51,908 bases of DNA. Origin: an uncultured Lachnospiraceae bacterium. Its GTDB lineage: Bacteria; Bacillota; Clostridia; Lachnospirales; Lachnospiraceae. The DNA lies in contig CAMVRS010000007.1 of NCBI GenBank assembly GCA_947169935.1, positions 1 through 51,908 on the forward strand, read 5' to 3'. Both the position numbers and the translations under genes were made by a program. The notes beneath the pieces are model-generated. The model ran no database searches. It saw only the letters and a program-made list of their open reading frames with translations, and was not told the origin of the DNA. This document shows positions 25,553-34,977 of this stretch, in pieces; positions within the stretch are counted from its first letter, which is position 1; each line of letters opens with the position of its first letter.

Positions 25553-26509
25553 ATGGCTAAAAAGAATCTCATAATGGGAGTTACAAAACATTACTGGTGG
25601 TACAAGATCGAACCCTTTTATGTATCCTGTGCAAAATATAACGGGGAAAACTGCGATATCGTAGCTTTCACAAAGGATCTTTCCGCTTTCACCAGAGATA
25701 AATTAAAGGAATACCACATTCACTGTGTGGAGATCCCCGATCGTTATGAGAAGGAAGGCCCCATTGATTACCGTTACGGCCTCTATATCGATATCCTGGA
25801 GAAAAAACGCCGGAATTACGATCAGGTCCTCTTCTGCGATACCAGGGATGTGTTCTTCCAGTCTCCCATGTTTCCGGAAGGATCCTATGAACCGTACCTT
25901 GGAACTGCCGTAGAAAGCGGTCTTATCTCCGATGATGACTGGAACAGGCGCTGGATGCAGGAACGCTTTGGCATGGAGATGTACGAACAGCTCAAGGACC
26001 AGAACGTGCTCTGCGCAGGTACTATCTGGGGAAGCAGCGAGGTCATATATTCCTTCTGCAAATCCATGATAGACAACCTCTCCAGTCCGGACTTCAACTT
26101 CATAGATATAAATGACCAGACTTCCTATCAGTACATGGTATATAACAATATAGTTCCCGTTGAAGGCGCAAAAGTACACTACTCACCTCTTGAAGGCGGA
26201 TGTGTAGCTACCATAGGTAACGAAGGCGACTACCGCATCAGCGGTGATAAGCTCATCTGCCCGGAAAAGGGCTCTACCACTCCCGCCCTTGTACATCAGT
26301 GGGACCGCCATAAAGAGCTCTACGGCTTTGTAGAAAAATACCATAAAGAAAAACACCCCCGCATACGCTGGGGGCGCTATCATGATTATTTAAGCTTTAA
26401 GGATATCGCTCTTACGAGCTATCACGATAAGCATTACCTTAATATGTTCATCGCCTGCTTTAAATATTTCCTGGCAAAGAAGCCCAAAGGCGAAAAGCTC
26501 TGGAAATGA
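25553..26509 (+). CDS. Glycosyltransferase-like protein (GT-A fold, DxD-like motif)
   Basis: A 318-residue soluble protein. YDQVLFCDTRDVFFQSPMF is typical of nucleotide-diphospho-sugar transferases, where a DxD-type motif binds metal and sugar nucleotide. Later segments (AGTIWGSSEVIYSF, INDQTSYQYMVY, ALVHQWDRH) fit the acceptor half of such enzymes. The donor and acceptor are unknown. It starts 42 nt after the PPIase gene with GAGGTAGG upstream and is likely co-transcribed. Its TGA stop abuts the TCA (stop) of the convergent gene, making TGATCA with no terminator between. Confidence 0.7.
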   Translation: MAKKNLIMGVTKHYWWYKIEPFYVSCAKYNGENCDIVAFTKDLSAFTRDKLKEYHIHCVEIPDRYEKEGPIDYRYGLYIDILEKKRRNYDQVLFCDTRDVFFQSPMFPEGSYEPYLGTAVESGLISDDDWNRRWMQERFGMEMYEQLKDQNVLCAGTIWGSSEVIYSFCKSMIDNLSSPDFNFIDINDQTSYQYMVYNNIVPVEGAKVHYSPLEGGCVATIGNEGDYRISGDKLICPEKGSTTPALVHQWDRHKELYGFVEKYHKEKHPRIRWGRYHDYLSFKDIALTSYHDKHYLNMFIACFKYFLAKKPKGEKLWK

Positions 26510-27961
26510 TCAGCGTCTTTTCTTAAAGAACCAGAATGCAGCGGCGGATCCTCCTGCCAGTATCAGGACCGTCGCTATTATTATGCCTGCGCCGCCCTTC
26601 TTTTTCTCTTCTGCAGGCTCTTCATCAGCAGCGGGAGTTACTTCTTCCACCACAACAGGCAGCGGCTCCTCTTCGGGCTCTAACAGCGTTACGCCTTCAG
26701 GCACCTCGATCCTGGGTATGGCTGATTCCCCCTTAACGCCGCAGATGCTGCAGACGCCGGTCTGGTAGCCTTCTTCCGATTCCGTAGGTTCCTTTACCAC
26801 TGTCCATTCAAAACTGTGTTTCTTCATAGTATAATGATCTGTTTCCGTATATCCGCAGTTTTTGCATTTATAAGTGGTATAGCCAAACTCACAGGAAGGC
26901 TCTGTTATTATTTCTTCCATGTCAGGCGCATCGCATTCATGGGGCAGGATGTCCTTATCATAGGTGAATATCTCGTCTCTCTCAAATTCTTCAGTATAGT
27001 TATCTATATTGTCAAATTCCCATATAAGTATCTCGCCTATAAAGCCCTTGCAATAGGCCCTGCGGTTTGTATTATCTTCAAAGAAGCGTATTTTCCCCGT
27101 TACATGATTACGGGCTATGGTACCGTGATATTCCAGCCCCCTGGGATAGAAAATATACATTCCTATAAGCCCGCCGTCATGCACATAACCGTGATCGGAA
27201 TCATAGCCCATGATCGTAATATCGCAGTCTTTCACATCCGGATAACCGGCAGCGCAGGCGCCGCCCATAAACTGTTCATCCTTGGTCGTGGCATCTGTAT
27301 CGATATTTACAAGAGTTACATCTGCTTTGGTATTCTCTATGCTTCCGCATCCGTAACCGATGATCCCGCCCACTCCGAACATCTTCTCATGCGCCTTAAG
27401 GGATATGATACCCTGCAGACTGCAGTTCTTTATGGAAGCCGCTTCCATATAACCCGCGATACCTCCGGCAAAGCAGGGCTTATCCGTATCCACATCAACA
27501 CGCAGATTCAGGAAAGTCAGGTTCTTAACCTCCGCACCATCCTCAAGTATCTCAAAAAAACCGGTAAAGGAGGTATCATACTCGATCATATTGCCGTCAT
27601 AGGTCTTACGGACAAAATTCCCGGTATCTTTTATTGTGGCATTAAGTATGGCGCAGCCGTTACCATCCAGCTTTCCGTTGAAGATCATGGGCTTCCAGTC
27701 ATAACCGTCCAGATTGATATCGGTGATAAGGCGGTAAGATCCGTCCGCGTTCATATTCATCAGTTCTTCAGCTGTAGAGATCTCTATATAATCTCCGTCT
27801 GTATCATCGGCTGCTGAGGCAGGGACAGAAAAGATAAGTAACAATAAAACAGCGCATGCTAAGAACGCCGGACAATGTGAAGAAAAGATCCTTCGCTTAC
27901 GCTCAGGATGACACGGGCTGTAGTCCATTGTCTCAGGATGACACAAATTGTATTCTCCCAT
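26510..27961 (-). CDS. Secreted, membrane-anchored repeat protein with repeat-derived leader
   Basis: A 483-residue open frame. After a hydrophobic signal (AFLACAVLLLLIFSVPASA, residues about 32-50) comes a region with GLUG/beta-helix-like repeats (FAGGIAGYMEAASIKNCS, GVGGIIGYGCGSIENTKA, HDGGLIGMY), a Cys-rich stretch with three CxxC pairs (CKNCGYTE, CSICGVKG), a Pro/Glu linker, a C-terminal membrane helix and a KKRR tail. It is therefore anchored with its bulk outside. The ATG at 27961 overlaps the murI stop (TAATG) and has GGAGAGG upstream. The first 30 or so codons come from a dispersed repeat and read CHPERKRRIF. A second in-frame ATG lies 11 codons on. Function is unknown. Confidence 0.7.
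   Translation of the reverse strand: MGEYNLCHPETMDYSPCHPERKRRIFSSHCPAFLACAVLLLLIFSVPASAADDTDGDYIEISTAEELMNMNADGSYRLITDINLDGYDWKPMIFNGKLDGNGCAILNATIKDTGNFVRKTYDGNMIEYDTSFTGFFEILEDGAEVKNLTFLNLRVDVDTDKPCFAGGIAGYMEAASIKNCSLQGIISLKAHEKMFGVGGIIGYGCGSIENTKADVTLVNIDTDATTKDEQFMGGACAAGYPDVKDCDITIMGYDSDHGYVHDGGLIGMYIFYPRGLEYHGTIARNHVTGKIRFFEDNTNRRAYCKGFIGEILIWEFDNIDNYTEEFERDEIFTYDKDILPHECDAPDMEEIITEPSCEFGYTTYKCKNCGYTETDHYTMKKHSFEWTVVKEPTESEEGYQTGVCSICGVKGESAIPRIEVPEGVTLLEPEEEPLPVVVEEVTPAADEEPAEEKKKGGAGIIIATVLILAGGSAAAFWFFKKRR
27884..27943. repeat. Dispersed GATCCTTCGC repeat, copy 3, inside a CDS start
   Basis: A full unit (AAGATCCTTCGCTTACGCTC...) plus a truncated CTCAGGATGACA unit. It lies within the 5' end of the gene starting at 27961 and is read in frame there. 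Confidence 0.85.
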
Positions 27962-28737
27962 TATTCCTCTCCTTCCTCGAGGTGAGCCATCACCGACTCA
28001 TAAAACGCCAGAGTCCCGCTGTCATCGACTTCCCGCCCTGACCGGTAGTAATGTATCTCTCTCTTTCCTTCCGACGCCAGGCCTTTTTCGTTAAGCATTT
28101 TCTTAAGATTACGGGCCGTTCCCGCGCTTCCGTCGATCATCAGTGTTCCCGGCTCCATTATCTTCTCCAGCGCATGCCGGAAATGGTTAAAATGCGTGCA
28201 GCCAAAGACAAGGGTACCGTATTGCTTCAGATCGGCAGAGCCGAACTCTTTTCTAAGGCAGGCATTGACCGCAGGCGAATCGAACTCACCATGCTCCGCA
28301 AAACCCACCAGCTCGGGAAGCGCCTTAACATCTACCAGCCCTTCGTTATCCACCCGGCTGATCAGATCCTCCAGCTTCTTTTCCCTGGCAGTCACGGCTG
28401 TGGCTATTACCAGTATACGTTTGCCTCCGTTATGCTCAACAGCAGGTTTGACTGCCGGCTCGATGCCTATTATCGGAATGGGATATTTCTTTCTTAAATA
28501 TTCCGCAGCTGCCGCAGTTGCCGTATTGCAGGCTATCACCACCGCATCGCAGTCCTTTTCCATTAAGAATTCTATGGCTTTACCGGAATACTCACGGATC
28601 TGTTCTATGGTCTTTTCCCCATAGGGCACATTATCCGTATCGGCATAATAAAAGTATGCCTCATCAGGCAGGATCTTAAGGGCTGCATGTAAAACAGTCA
28701 GCCCGCCTATGCCCGAATCAAACATACCTATTTTCAT
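27961..28737 (-). CDS. murI: Glutamate racemase
   Basis: Makes D-glutamate for peptidoglycan. The 258-residue product shows the two catalytic cysteines in VIACNTATAAA and VFGCTHFNH, and the N-terminal FDSGIGGLTVL motif. The ATG shares an ATGA overlap with the stop of the pseudouridine synthase gene. The co-transcribed lysA supplies lysine from the same DAP pathway that feeds MurE. Confidence 0.96.
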   Translation of the reverse strand: MKIGMFDSGIGGLTVLHAALKILPDEAYFYYADTDNVPYGEKTIEQIREYSGKAIEFLMEKDCDAVVIACNTATAAAAEYLRKKYPIPIIGIEPAVKPAVEHNGGKRILVIATAVTAREKKLEDLISRVDNEGLVDVKALPELVGFAEHGEFDSPAVNACLRKEFGSADLKQYGTLVFGCTHFNHFRHALEKIMEPGTLMIDGSAGTARNLKKMLNEKGLASEGKREIHYYRSGREVDDSGTLAFYESVMAHLEEGEE

Positions 28738-29453
28738 AATGTAAGCCCCACAGCCTTATACAGCTCTTTAAGCTGCACAGGCTCAAGCTCTGTATACTCT
28801 CCGGGTTTCAGATCCCCCAGACTCACGGTCACAACCCTTATGCGTTTAAGCGCCTTAACATGATAACCTGCCAGCTGCCACATGCGTCTTATCTGGCGGT
28901 TCAGTCCTTCGGTAATGACCATGCGTACACTGCGGGAAGATATCTTTTCTATCCTGCAGGGCTTTGTCTTTTTCTTCAGATCTTCAAGCCATACCCCTTT
29001 GGAAAGTTTATCTATATCCTCCGGCACCGGCTCTTTATTGAGCTTTACTATATATTCTTTTTCATGACCTGCCCTGCCTCTCATCATGGCATTGATCAGA
29101 TCACCGTCATTTGTCATCAGCAGCAGGCCTTCACTGTCTTTATCAAGCCTTCCCGCATAGGTCACGCGTATGGGATAGTCGATCGCATCCGCCACCGTTT
29201 CCTCCGCATGGGGGTCATTGGCAGTAACGGTCATGCCAGCAGGTTTGTAATACGCCAGCACCACTTTCTTAGCCTGCAGCTTCAAAGTATTCCCGTCAGC
29301 AGTCACCTCATCATTATCCGAAACCCTGTCACCGGGCTGCGCCGGCTTGCCGTTAATGCAGACACGTCCGTCCGCTATCAGCTTATCCGCTTCGCGTCTT
29401 GAACAGAGCCCGCATTCGGCCAGATATTTATTTATCCTTACGCCTTCACTCAT
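28734..29453 (-). CDS. RsuA/RluB/RluF-family RNA pseudouridine synthase
   Basis: Converts a specific uridine of rRNA to pseudouridine. The 239-residue product has an N-terminal S4 RNA-binding domain (INKYLAECGLCSRREADKLIADGRV) and a catalytic domain with Asp in AGRLDKDSEGLLLMTNDG and the EGLNRQIRRM motif. The KKVVLAYYKPAGMTVT and NDGDLINAMM segments suit the RluF/RluB branch, but the target base cannot be assigned. It overlaps lysA and murI by 4 bp each (ATGA). Confidence 0.9.
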   Translation of the reverse strand: MSEGVRINKYLAECGLCSRREADKLIADGRVCINGKPAQPGDRVSDNDEVTADGNTLKLQAKKVVLAYYKPAGMTVTANDPHAEETVADAIDYPIRVTYAGRLDKDSEGLLLMTNDGDLINAMMRGRAGHEKEYIVKLNKEPVPEDIDKLSKGVWLEDLKKKTKPCRIEKISSRSVRMVITEGLNRQIRRMWQLAGYHVKALKRIRVVTVSLGDLKPGEYTELEPVQLKELYKAVGLTL

Positions 29454-30727
29454 TTCTTCTCTGTTATGCTCTTATACTCATCAAAGCAGTCAAAGGTAGC
29501 AAAATAATCCGCAGGCGTCTGCGCGCGGCGTATAAGCTGCACGCTGCCGTCCTCCTTAAGCAGAAGCTCTGCCGATTTAAGCTTGCCGTTGTAATTATAG
29601 CCCATGGCAAATCCGTGAGCACCTGTATCATGGATAGCCAGGTAATCACCCATATCTATCTTGGGAAGCTGTCTGTCTATCGCGAATTTATCATTATTCT
29701 CGCAAAGGGATCCCGTCACATCATAGGTATGGTCGCAGGGCGCATTCTCCTTTCCAAGGACCGTGATATGATGATAAGCACCATACATTGCGGGTCTCAT
29801 CAGGTTTACTGCACAGGCGTCAACGCCTATATATTCTTTATGAGTATGCTTCTCATGGATAGCCTTTGTGACCAGCATGCCGTAAGGTCCCATCATGAAT
29901 CTGCCCATCTCGGTATAGATAGCCACATCACCCAGACCGGCGGGTACCAGGACTTCTTCAAATACCTTCTTTACGCCCTCGCCTATCACGCGGATATCAT
30001 TGGGTTCCTGCTCAGGCTTGTAGGGTATGCCTACGCCGCCGGAAAGATTGATAAAGCTTAAACTTACACCCAGCCTTTCCTTTATCTCAACAGCCCTTTC
30101 AAAAAGCTGCTTTGCCAGCATGGGATAATACTCGTTCGTCACGGTATTGCTGGCCAGGAAGGCATGCAGACCGAATTCCTTTACACCCTTTTCCTTAAGT
30201 ATGCCGTATGCTTCAAAGAGCTGTTCCGTTGTGAGTCCGTATTTTGCATCTCCCGGATTATCCATGATGCCGTTGCTCATCTTGAAAACTCCGCCGGGAT
30301 TATATCTGAGGCTGAGTCTTTCGGGAAGCTTTCCGAGTATCCCTTCAAGGAAATCAATGTGGGTGATATCATCCAGATTTATAGTAGCGCCAAGCTTTGC
30401 AGCCAGTTCAAAATCCTCAGCGGGCGTATCGTTGGAAGAAAACATTATCTCGCTGCCTCTTATGCCGGCGGCATCGGAAAGCATCAGCTCCGTTAAAGAC
30501 GAGCAGTCGGAACCGCAGCCGTATTCATGCAGTATCTTCATCAAAAAGGGATTGGGGCAGGCCTTAACGGCAAAATACTCCTTAAAACCCTTATTCCAGG
30601 AGAAAGCTTCTTTAAGAGCCTTTGCATTCTCCCTTATGCCTTTTTCATCATAAATGTGAAAAGGCGTGGGATAGGTTTTTACGATCTCCTCGATCTGCTG
30701 TTTGGTAACGAATGCTTTCTTTTCCAT
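29450..30727 (-). CDS. lysA: Diaminopimelate decarboxylase
   Basis: A PLP enzyme that forms lysine from meso-DAP. The 425-residue product has the PLP lysine in YFAVKACPNP, the Gly-rich phosphate-binding SGGVGIPY, the substrate-binding segment MRPAMYGAYHH, and an EN..C motif in TGSLCENNDKF, with the Cys from the partner site. It fits the alanine-racemase-fold decarboxylases; arginine or carboxynorspermidine decarboxylase is less likely given the neighbours. AAGGAGATG precedes the ATG at 30727. Confidence 0.9.
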   Translation of the reverse strand: MEKKAFVTKQQIEEIVKTYPTPFHIYDEKGIRENAKALKEAFSWNKGFKEYFAVKACPNPFLMKILHEYGCGSDCSSLTELMLSDAAGIRGSEIMFSSNDTPAEDFELAAKLGATINLDDITHIDFLEGILGKLPERLSLRYNPGGVFKMSNGIMDNPGDAKYGLTTEQLFEAYGILKEKGVKEFGLHAFLASNTVTNEYYPMLAKQLFERAVEIKERLGVSLSFINLSGGVGIPYKPEQEPNDIRVIGEGVKKVFEEVLVPAGLGDVAIYTEMGRFMMGPYGMLVTKAIHEKHTHKEYIGVDACAVNLMRPAMYGAYHHITVLGKENAPCDHTYDVTGSLCENNDKFAIDRQLPKIDMGDYLAIHDTGAHGFAMGYNYNGKLKSAELLLKEDGSVQLIRRAQTPADYFATFDCFDEYKSITEKK

Positions 30728-30742
30728 AATTCATCTCCTTTA

Positions 30743-30798
30743 TAAAGATCCTTCGCTTACGCTCAGGATGACATTACTATTATCGCTCAGGATTACAG
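30743..30798. repeat. Dispersed GATCCTTCGC repeat, copy 4
   Basis: A full unit with the CGCTTACGCTC variant, then a truncated unit ending CTCAGGATTACA, filling the ung-lysA gap. Confidence 0.8.
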
Positions 30799-30800
30799 TT

Positions 30801-31469
30801 TTATGATATCCTCCAGTCCACGGGTTCAACGCCGTGTTCCGTAAGGAATTCATTACATTTTGAAAAATGCCTGCAGCCGAAAAAGCCCCTGTATGCAGAT
30901 AAGGGTGAAGGATGAGGCGCCTTAAGCACCAGGTGCTTAGGGTTATGCAAAAGCTCACTCTTCCTCTGCGCAGGCGATCCCCAGAGCATGAATACTATGG
31001 GTCTGTCTTCCTTATCCACCGCCTCGATTATGGCGTCCGTAAACTGCTCCCAGCCTATGCCCCTGTGGGAAAAGGCCTGATGAGCTCTTACAGTAAGAAG
31101 CGTATTTAACAGCAGCACTCCCTGCTGTGCCCAGGCCGTAAGATTACCGTGCCGGGGTATATCTATCCCCAGATCGTCATGCATCTCCTTATAGATATTC
31201 TCAAGTGAAGGCGGGATCTTTATCCCTTCAGGCACAGAAAAACAAAGCCCATGAGCCTGTCCGGGTTCATGATAGGGATCCTGCCCCAGTATCACCACTT
31301 TAACTTTATCCAGGGGAGTAAGATGCATTGCTGCATACAGATCATGCTTGGATGGATATATCTGATAGTGTGCATATTCCTGCACAACGGTATCCCTGAG
31401 TCTTTTATAATAAGGTTTCCTGAATTCCGGGGAAAGCGCTGCTTCCCAGGCTCCGGTCAAAGGCGGCAT
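30801..31469 (-). CDS. ung: Uracil-DNA glycosylase (family 1)
   Basis: Removes uracil from DNA to start base-excision repair. The 222-residue product has the water-activating motif VVILGQDPYHEPGQAHGLCFSV with the catalytic Asp, the FSHRGIGWE segment and the minor-groove loop HPSPLSAYRGFF. It starts 3 nt after hisF with GGTGAGG upstream, so it is carried in the his unit, an unusual but simple pairing. Confidence 0.97.
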   Translation of the reverse strand: MPPLTGAWEAALSPEFRKPYYKRLRDTVVQEYAHYQIYPSKHDLYAAMHLTPLDKVKVVILGQDPYHEPGQAHGLCFSVPEGIKIPPSLENIYKEMHDDLGIDIPRHGNLTAWAQQGVLLLNTLLTVRAHQAFSHRGIGWEQFTDAIIEAVDKEDRPIVFMLWGSPAQRKSELLHNPKHLVLKAPHPSPLSAYRGFFGCRHFSKCNEFLTEHGVEPVDWRIS

Positions 31470-31472
31470 CTC

Positions 31473-32231
31473 TTACATCCTCACCGAAATACCTTTATTC
31501 TTAAGGTATTCCTTAACTTCCATTATATCCAGCTCTTTAAAATGAAAGAGGGATGCCGCAAGGGCCGCATCGGCACCTCCCTCTGTAAGCGCATCATAAA
31601 AATGCTCTTTGGTTCCCGCTCCGCCGCTGGCTATAACAGGAACTCCCACACTGTCGGAAACTGCGCGGGTAAGCTCCAGGTCATATCCTTCCTTGGTCCC
31701 GTCGCAGTCCATACTGGTTAAAAGTATCTCCCCTGCTCCCAGCTCTACGCCTTTTATCGCCCATTCAACTGCATCGATACCGCAGTCTATACGTCCGCCG
31801 TTCTTAAAGATATTCCAGCCTCCGTCAGGGCGGCGCTTTGCATCTATAGCCAGCACCACGCACTGGCTGCCGAATTTATCCGCCGCATCGGAAATAAGCT
31901 GCGGATTGGCAATAGCCGCACTGTTAACCGCAACCTTATCGGCACCTTCCCGCAGTATCTGACGGAAATCATCAACCGTTCTGATACCTCCGCCCACGGT
32001 AAAAGGAATAAATACCTTTTCCGCTACACGGCGCACCATATCGACCACGGTCTTTCTGGCGTCCGAAGATGCAGTGATATCAAGAAATACAACCTCATCG
32101 GCTCCTGCCTTATCGTAAGCAGCTGCCGTCTCCACCGGATCGCCGGCATCTATAAGATTTACAAACTGTATACCTTTTACTACCCTTCCGCCGTTAACAT
32201 CAAGGCAGGGGATTATTCTTTTTGTGTGCAT
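31473..32231 (-). CDS. hisF: Imidazole glycerol phosphate synthase subunit HisF
   Basis: The cyclase half of IGP synthase; it uses ammonia from HisH to turn PRFAR into IGP and AICAR. The 252-residue TIM barrel has the two catalytic Asp: Asp11 in [16 protein letters not shown] and the one in [13 protein letters not shown]. It starts 1 nt after the hisH stop. The rest of the his operon is not in the window. Confidence 0.97.
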   Translation of the reverse strand: MHTKRIIPCLDVNGGRVVKGIQFVNLIDAGDPVETAAAYDKAGADEVVFLDITASSDARKTVVDMVRRVAEKVFIPFTVGGGIRTVDDFRQILREGADKVAVNSAAIANPQLISDAADKFGSQCVVLAIDAKRRPDGGWNIFKNGGRIDCGIDAVEWAIKGVELGAGEILLTSMDCDGTKEGYDLELTRAVSDSVGVPVIASGGAGTKEHFYDALTEGGADAALAASLFHFKELDIMEVKEYLKNKGISVRM

Positions 32232-32232
32232 A

Positions 32233-32838
32233 TCAAAGCTCCATAAAATTCTTTAATATATTAAGACCAACGGCACCGCTCTTCTCCGGATGGAACTGGG
32301 TGGCAAATACATTATCCCGTTCCACCGCCGCATGGATATGCGCGGAATACTCCGTACTGGCTATAACGATATCCTTGTCCTCTGCTTCCAGATAATAGGA
32401 ATGTACGAAGTATACGTAAGCTCCCTCCTGGGTTCCCTTTAAAAGGCGGCAGTCCCTCTCGATATGCAGGGAATTCCAGCCTATCTGCGGAACCTTAATA
32501 CCTGCGGCAGCGGGTATGCGCTTTATCTTCCCTCCAAAAACAGATAAACCTTTGGCTCCGGGACTTTCCTCACTTTCATCAAACAAAAGCTGAAGTCCCA
32601 CGCATATAGCCAGAAAGGGCGTTCCTTTTTTTATAACCTCATGAACTGCCTGATCCATGCCGCGTACGTCAAGCTTATGCTTTGCGTCTCCGAAAACTCC
32701 GACACCGGGGAGCACTACTTTATCGGCTTTTGCTACCTGCTCCGGATCATCGGTAAGCTTAACCTCACCTCCAAGAGAAGCAAATGCATTCTCTACGCTT
32801 TTGATATTTCCTGCATCATAATCAATGATCGCTATCAT
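32233..32838 (-). CDS. hisH: Imidazole glycerol phosphate synthase subunit HisH
   Basis: The glutaminase half of IGP synthase. The 201-residue class I amidotransferase has the nucleophile Cys in [17 protein letters not shown] and the His-Glu pair in TQFHPEKSG, with [11 protein letters not shown] at the N-terminus. It starts 8 nt after the stop of the 685-residue membrane protein, so it may be read from that gene's promoter. Confidence 0.97.
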   Translation of the reverse strand: MIAIIDYDAGNIKSVENAFASLGGEVKLTDDPEQVAKADKVVLPGVGVFGDAKHKLDVRGMDQAVHEVIKKGTPFLAICVGLQLLFDESEESPGAKGLSVFGGKIKRIPAAAGIKVPQIGWNSLHIERDCRLLKGTQEGAYVYFVHSYYLEAEDKDIVIASTEYSAHIHAAVERDNVFATQFHPEKSGAVGLNILKNFMEL

Positions 32839-32846
32839 AATCTCAC

Positions 32847-34904
32847 CTAAAACTGATCGCTTTCTATCTGAATATTTACATTACCATCCTGGAAATACAG
32901 TATCTCCGAAGGGCTCTCGGCGGGAAGCTCTACAGGTGCATTTTCTTCGCTGCCCTGTCCATCCAGATACTCCCTTTCTTCGGGAAGAAGATCCGGGAGC
33001 TCATCCTCTCCGCCGTCGCCTTCTTCGGGAGCTGCTTCCTGCTCCTGGATGCTGAGCCCATATTCTTCAAATATCTCTTCCTTCATAGGCCTGTATGTAC
33101 GGCCTCCGATCACTGCATCTATCTTGCCGGTATAATCAGCCTGTGAATAGGAAAGAGTCTCCAGCGCCTCTGCCTCACCTATACCGTATACGGAAGCCAG
33201 CGCATCCGTTATCTTAAGCTTTATGCCCAGAGCCTCAGTATCTATACCAAGAGTCTTTGCTTCTTCTTCCAGTTCCTGATATCTGGCCAGTCCCTGCAGA
33301 AGTGCATCCAGAGCTTCATGCTCCATGCCCATGGCCTGGTACTGCTGATAAGATTCATACTTACGGTCCAGCATTACCAAAAGTCTTGAACGCTGATAGA
33401 TCTTCTTATCACTTTCGTTAAGATCCTTTCCGTACATGGTAAGGAAAGCCGTCTTGTAATCATGATCGTAATAAGCCTTTCTGGCATTACTCATATTCAT
33501 GAGTCCCGGCAGTACCGTTCCCACCACCAGAAGCGCTATAAGTATGGATGCCGATAATATAACGGTCCGGCTGATATACTTCTTGGGTATACGCTTTGAA
33601 TTATCGGGTTCTTCCGGTTTCTTTGCCTTAACGGGCTTGGGTTTCTTTTCTTTCTTAGGTTTCTCCGGCTTGGGTTTCTTTTCCTTTTTCTTCTTTTCCT
33701 TCTTGCCCTTGCCTTTATCCTTTTCGGCGTCTATCTCGCTTAATATAGCGGCGTTCTCATCGCTTAATTTAGTTGCATCCGCCTCAGGTACAGCTGATGC
33801 TTCCTCTTCTTCCTCTTCAGTAAAGAGCGCACCCAGAAGCTTTGAGAAAAAGCCCGGTTTCTTTTCCTTCTTTTCCGCCGCTTCACCTTCAGGTTTCTCT
33901 TTTTTCTTTTTTTCGCGCTTTTTCTTTACGCGTTTCTTTTTCTTGCCGCCTTCTTCCTCTTCTCCATCTTCATCGTCACCCATGCCGGGTACATCGGTAT
34001 CCTTTTCCTGCGCGATGGAGGGATCCACCAGCTCTCCGCTGTCGGATTTTTCTATCATATCTCCGATATCGCTCAGATCAATGTCATCCTCACCCAGGTT
34101 TGCCATGATCTGATCGAATTCAGCCTCATCATCAAGCTTTTCTCCATCATCTTCCATGGCTCCTGCCTCTGCAGCCGCAAGCTGCTTTTCCAGCTCGTCC
34201 AGCCCCATATCACCAAGTCCGTCACCGGCCGAAGGACCTGCTTCATAATTCTCATTCCCGCCGCCGATTATGATATCTTCTCCGCCGTTTGACGCCAGCA
34301 TTGCTTCTATTTCTGCCTGGCTCATATTATAGGCGGAATCCTCCTGAGGCTGCGTTACATTATTCTCGATCGGATCCGGCTCTTCCATAGGCGGTACGGT
34401 TTCTACCGCCGGAGGCTCATCATCACCCATAGCAGCAAGAAGAGCCGCTATATCATCCTGGCTCATCTTGGCATTAGGATCCGAAGCTTCTGCAGCAGGC
34501 GCCGCATTTGCATTGGGGTCGGAAGCTTCTGCAACAGGCGCTGCTTCCGGCTCTGTCTGCTGCTCTTCTGCCGGAGCATCATCATTCCCCATAGCTGCAA
34601 AAAGCGCCGCTATATCATCATCGCTCATTTTTGCATTGGGGTCGGCAGGTTCCGGAATATCCTGCGTTCCTGATGTGACTTCATCCAGGGAAACTTCGTT
34701 AAGGCCGGACACTGCATCTGTAATGGCATCTTCCATCTCCGCCTCTTCGAATTCTCTTGCTATCTCTTTAAATGAAGGCATAGAGGCATCACGGTCAGAC
34801 TGGTCATCAGCCTGCTCTGTCGTTTCTTCCTCCGGTTCTTCTCCTAATTGCTGCCTGGCTGCTTTTAACAGCTGATCCAGGCGATCCTCTTCAGAAGCCA
34901 TCAT
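32847..34904 (-). CDS. Acidic membrane protein with three FliM-type CheY-binding-like peptides
   Basis: Not a recognised family as a whole. The 685-residue product has a long acidic N-terminal region holding three related peptides: MSDDDIAALFAAMG (93-106), MSQDDIAALLAAMG (147-160) and MSQAEIEAMLASNG (194-207). They resemble the FliM N-terminal CheY-P-binding peptide (LSQAEIDALL in E. coli). Next come Lys-rich stretches (320-430), a GFFSKLLGALF segment, one membrane helix (about 446-468) and a C-terminal domain of TPR-like helices (470-600) with an acidic end. There is no signal peptide, so the N-terminal half is cytoplasmic. A role as a membrane docking site for response regulators is inferred only from the peptides and the nearby cheV. 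Confidence 0.8.
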   Translation of the reverse strand: MMASEEDRLDQLLKAARQQLGEEPEEETTEQADDQSDRDASMPSFKEIAREFEEAEMEDAITDAVSGLNEVSLDEVTSGTQDIPEPADPNAKMSDDDIAALFAAMGNDDAPAEEQQTEPEAAPVAEASDPNANAAPAAEASDPNAKMSQDDIAALLAAMGDDEPPAVETVPPMEEPDPIENNVTQPQEDSAYNMSQAEIEAMLASNGGEDIIIGGGNENYEAGPSAGDGLGDMGLDELEKQLAAAEAGAMEDDGEKLDDEAEFDQIMANLGEDDIDLSDIGDMIEKSDSGELVDPSIAQEKDTDVPGMGDDEDGEEEEGGKKKKRVKKKREKKKKEKPEGEAAEKKEKKPGFFSKLLGALFTEEEEEEASAVPEADATKLSDENAAILSEIDAEKDKGKGKKEKKKKEKKPKPEKPKKEKKPKPVKAKKPEEPDNSKRIPKKYISRTVILSASILIALLVVGTVLPGLMNMSNARKAYYDHDYKTAFLTMYGKDLNESDKKIYQRSRLLVMLDRKYESYQQYQAMGMEHEALDALLQGLARYQELEEEAKTLGIDTEALGIKLKITDALASVYGIGEAEALETLSYSQADYTGKIDAVIGGRTYRPMKEEIFEEYGLSIQEQEAAPEEGDGGEDELPDLLPEEREYLDGQGSEENAPVELPAESPSEILYFQDGNVNIQIESDQF

Positions 34905-34937
34905 GGTCCGCCTTTAAGAAATATTTAAACACCGTAT

Positions 34938-34966
34938 ATTGTACCACAAAGCTTGGGATGACACAA
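34938..34966 (-). promoter_or_regulatory. Promoter of the FliM-peptide protein gene
   Basis: TACAAT (34938-34943) with extended TG, and TTGTGT (34961-34966) 17 nt upstream on the minus strand. The spacer and -35 overlap TGTCATCCCAAGC, a remnant of the dispersed repeat. Confidence 0.6.
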
Positions 34967-34977
34967 CAAAAATACGC

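Noticed and set aside
26354-26374. CCCCCGC/GCTGGGGG hairpin near the end of the glycosyltransferase gene
   Set aside because: Inside the coding region, imperfect stem and no T-run; not a terminator.
26816-27817. 333-codon plus-strand frame opposite the secreted repeat protein
   Set aside because: Antisense shadow: no ribosome binding site, odd composition, and the minus frame has a signal peptide, repeats and anchor.
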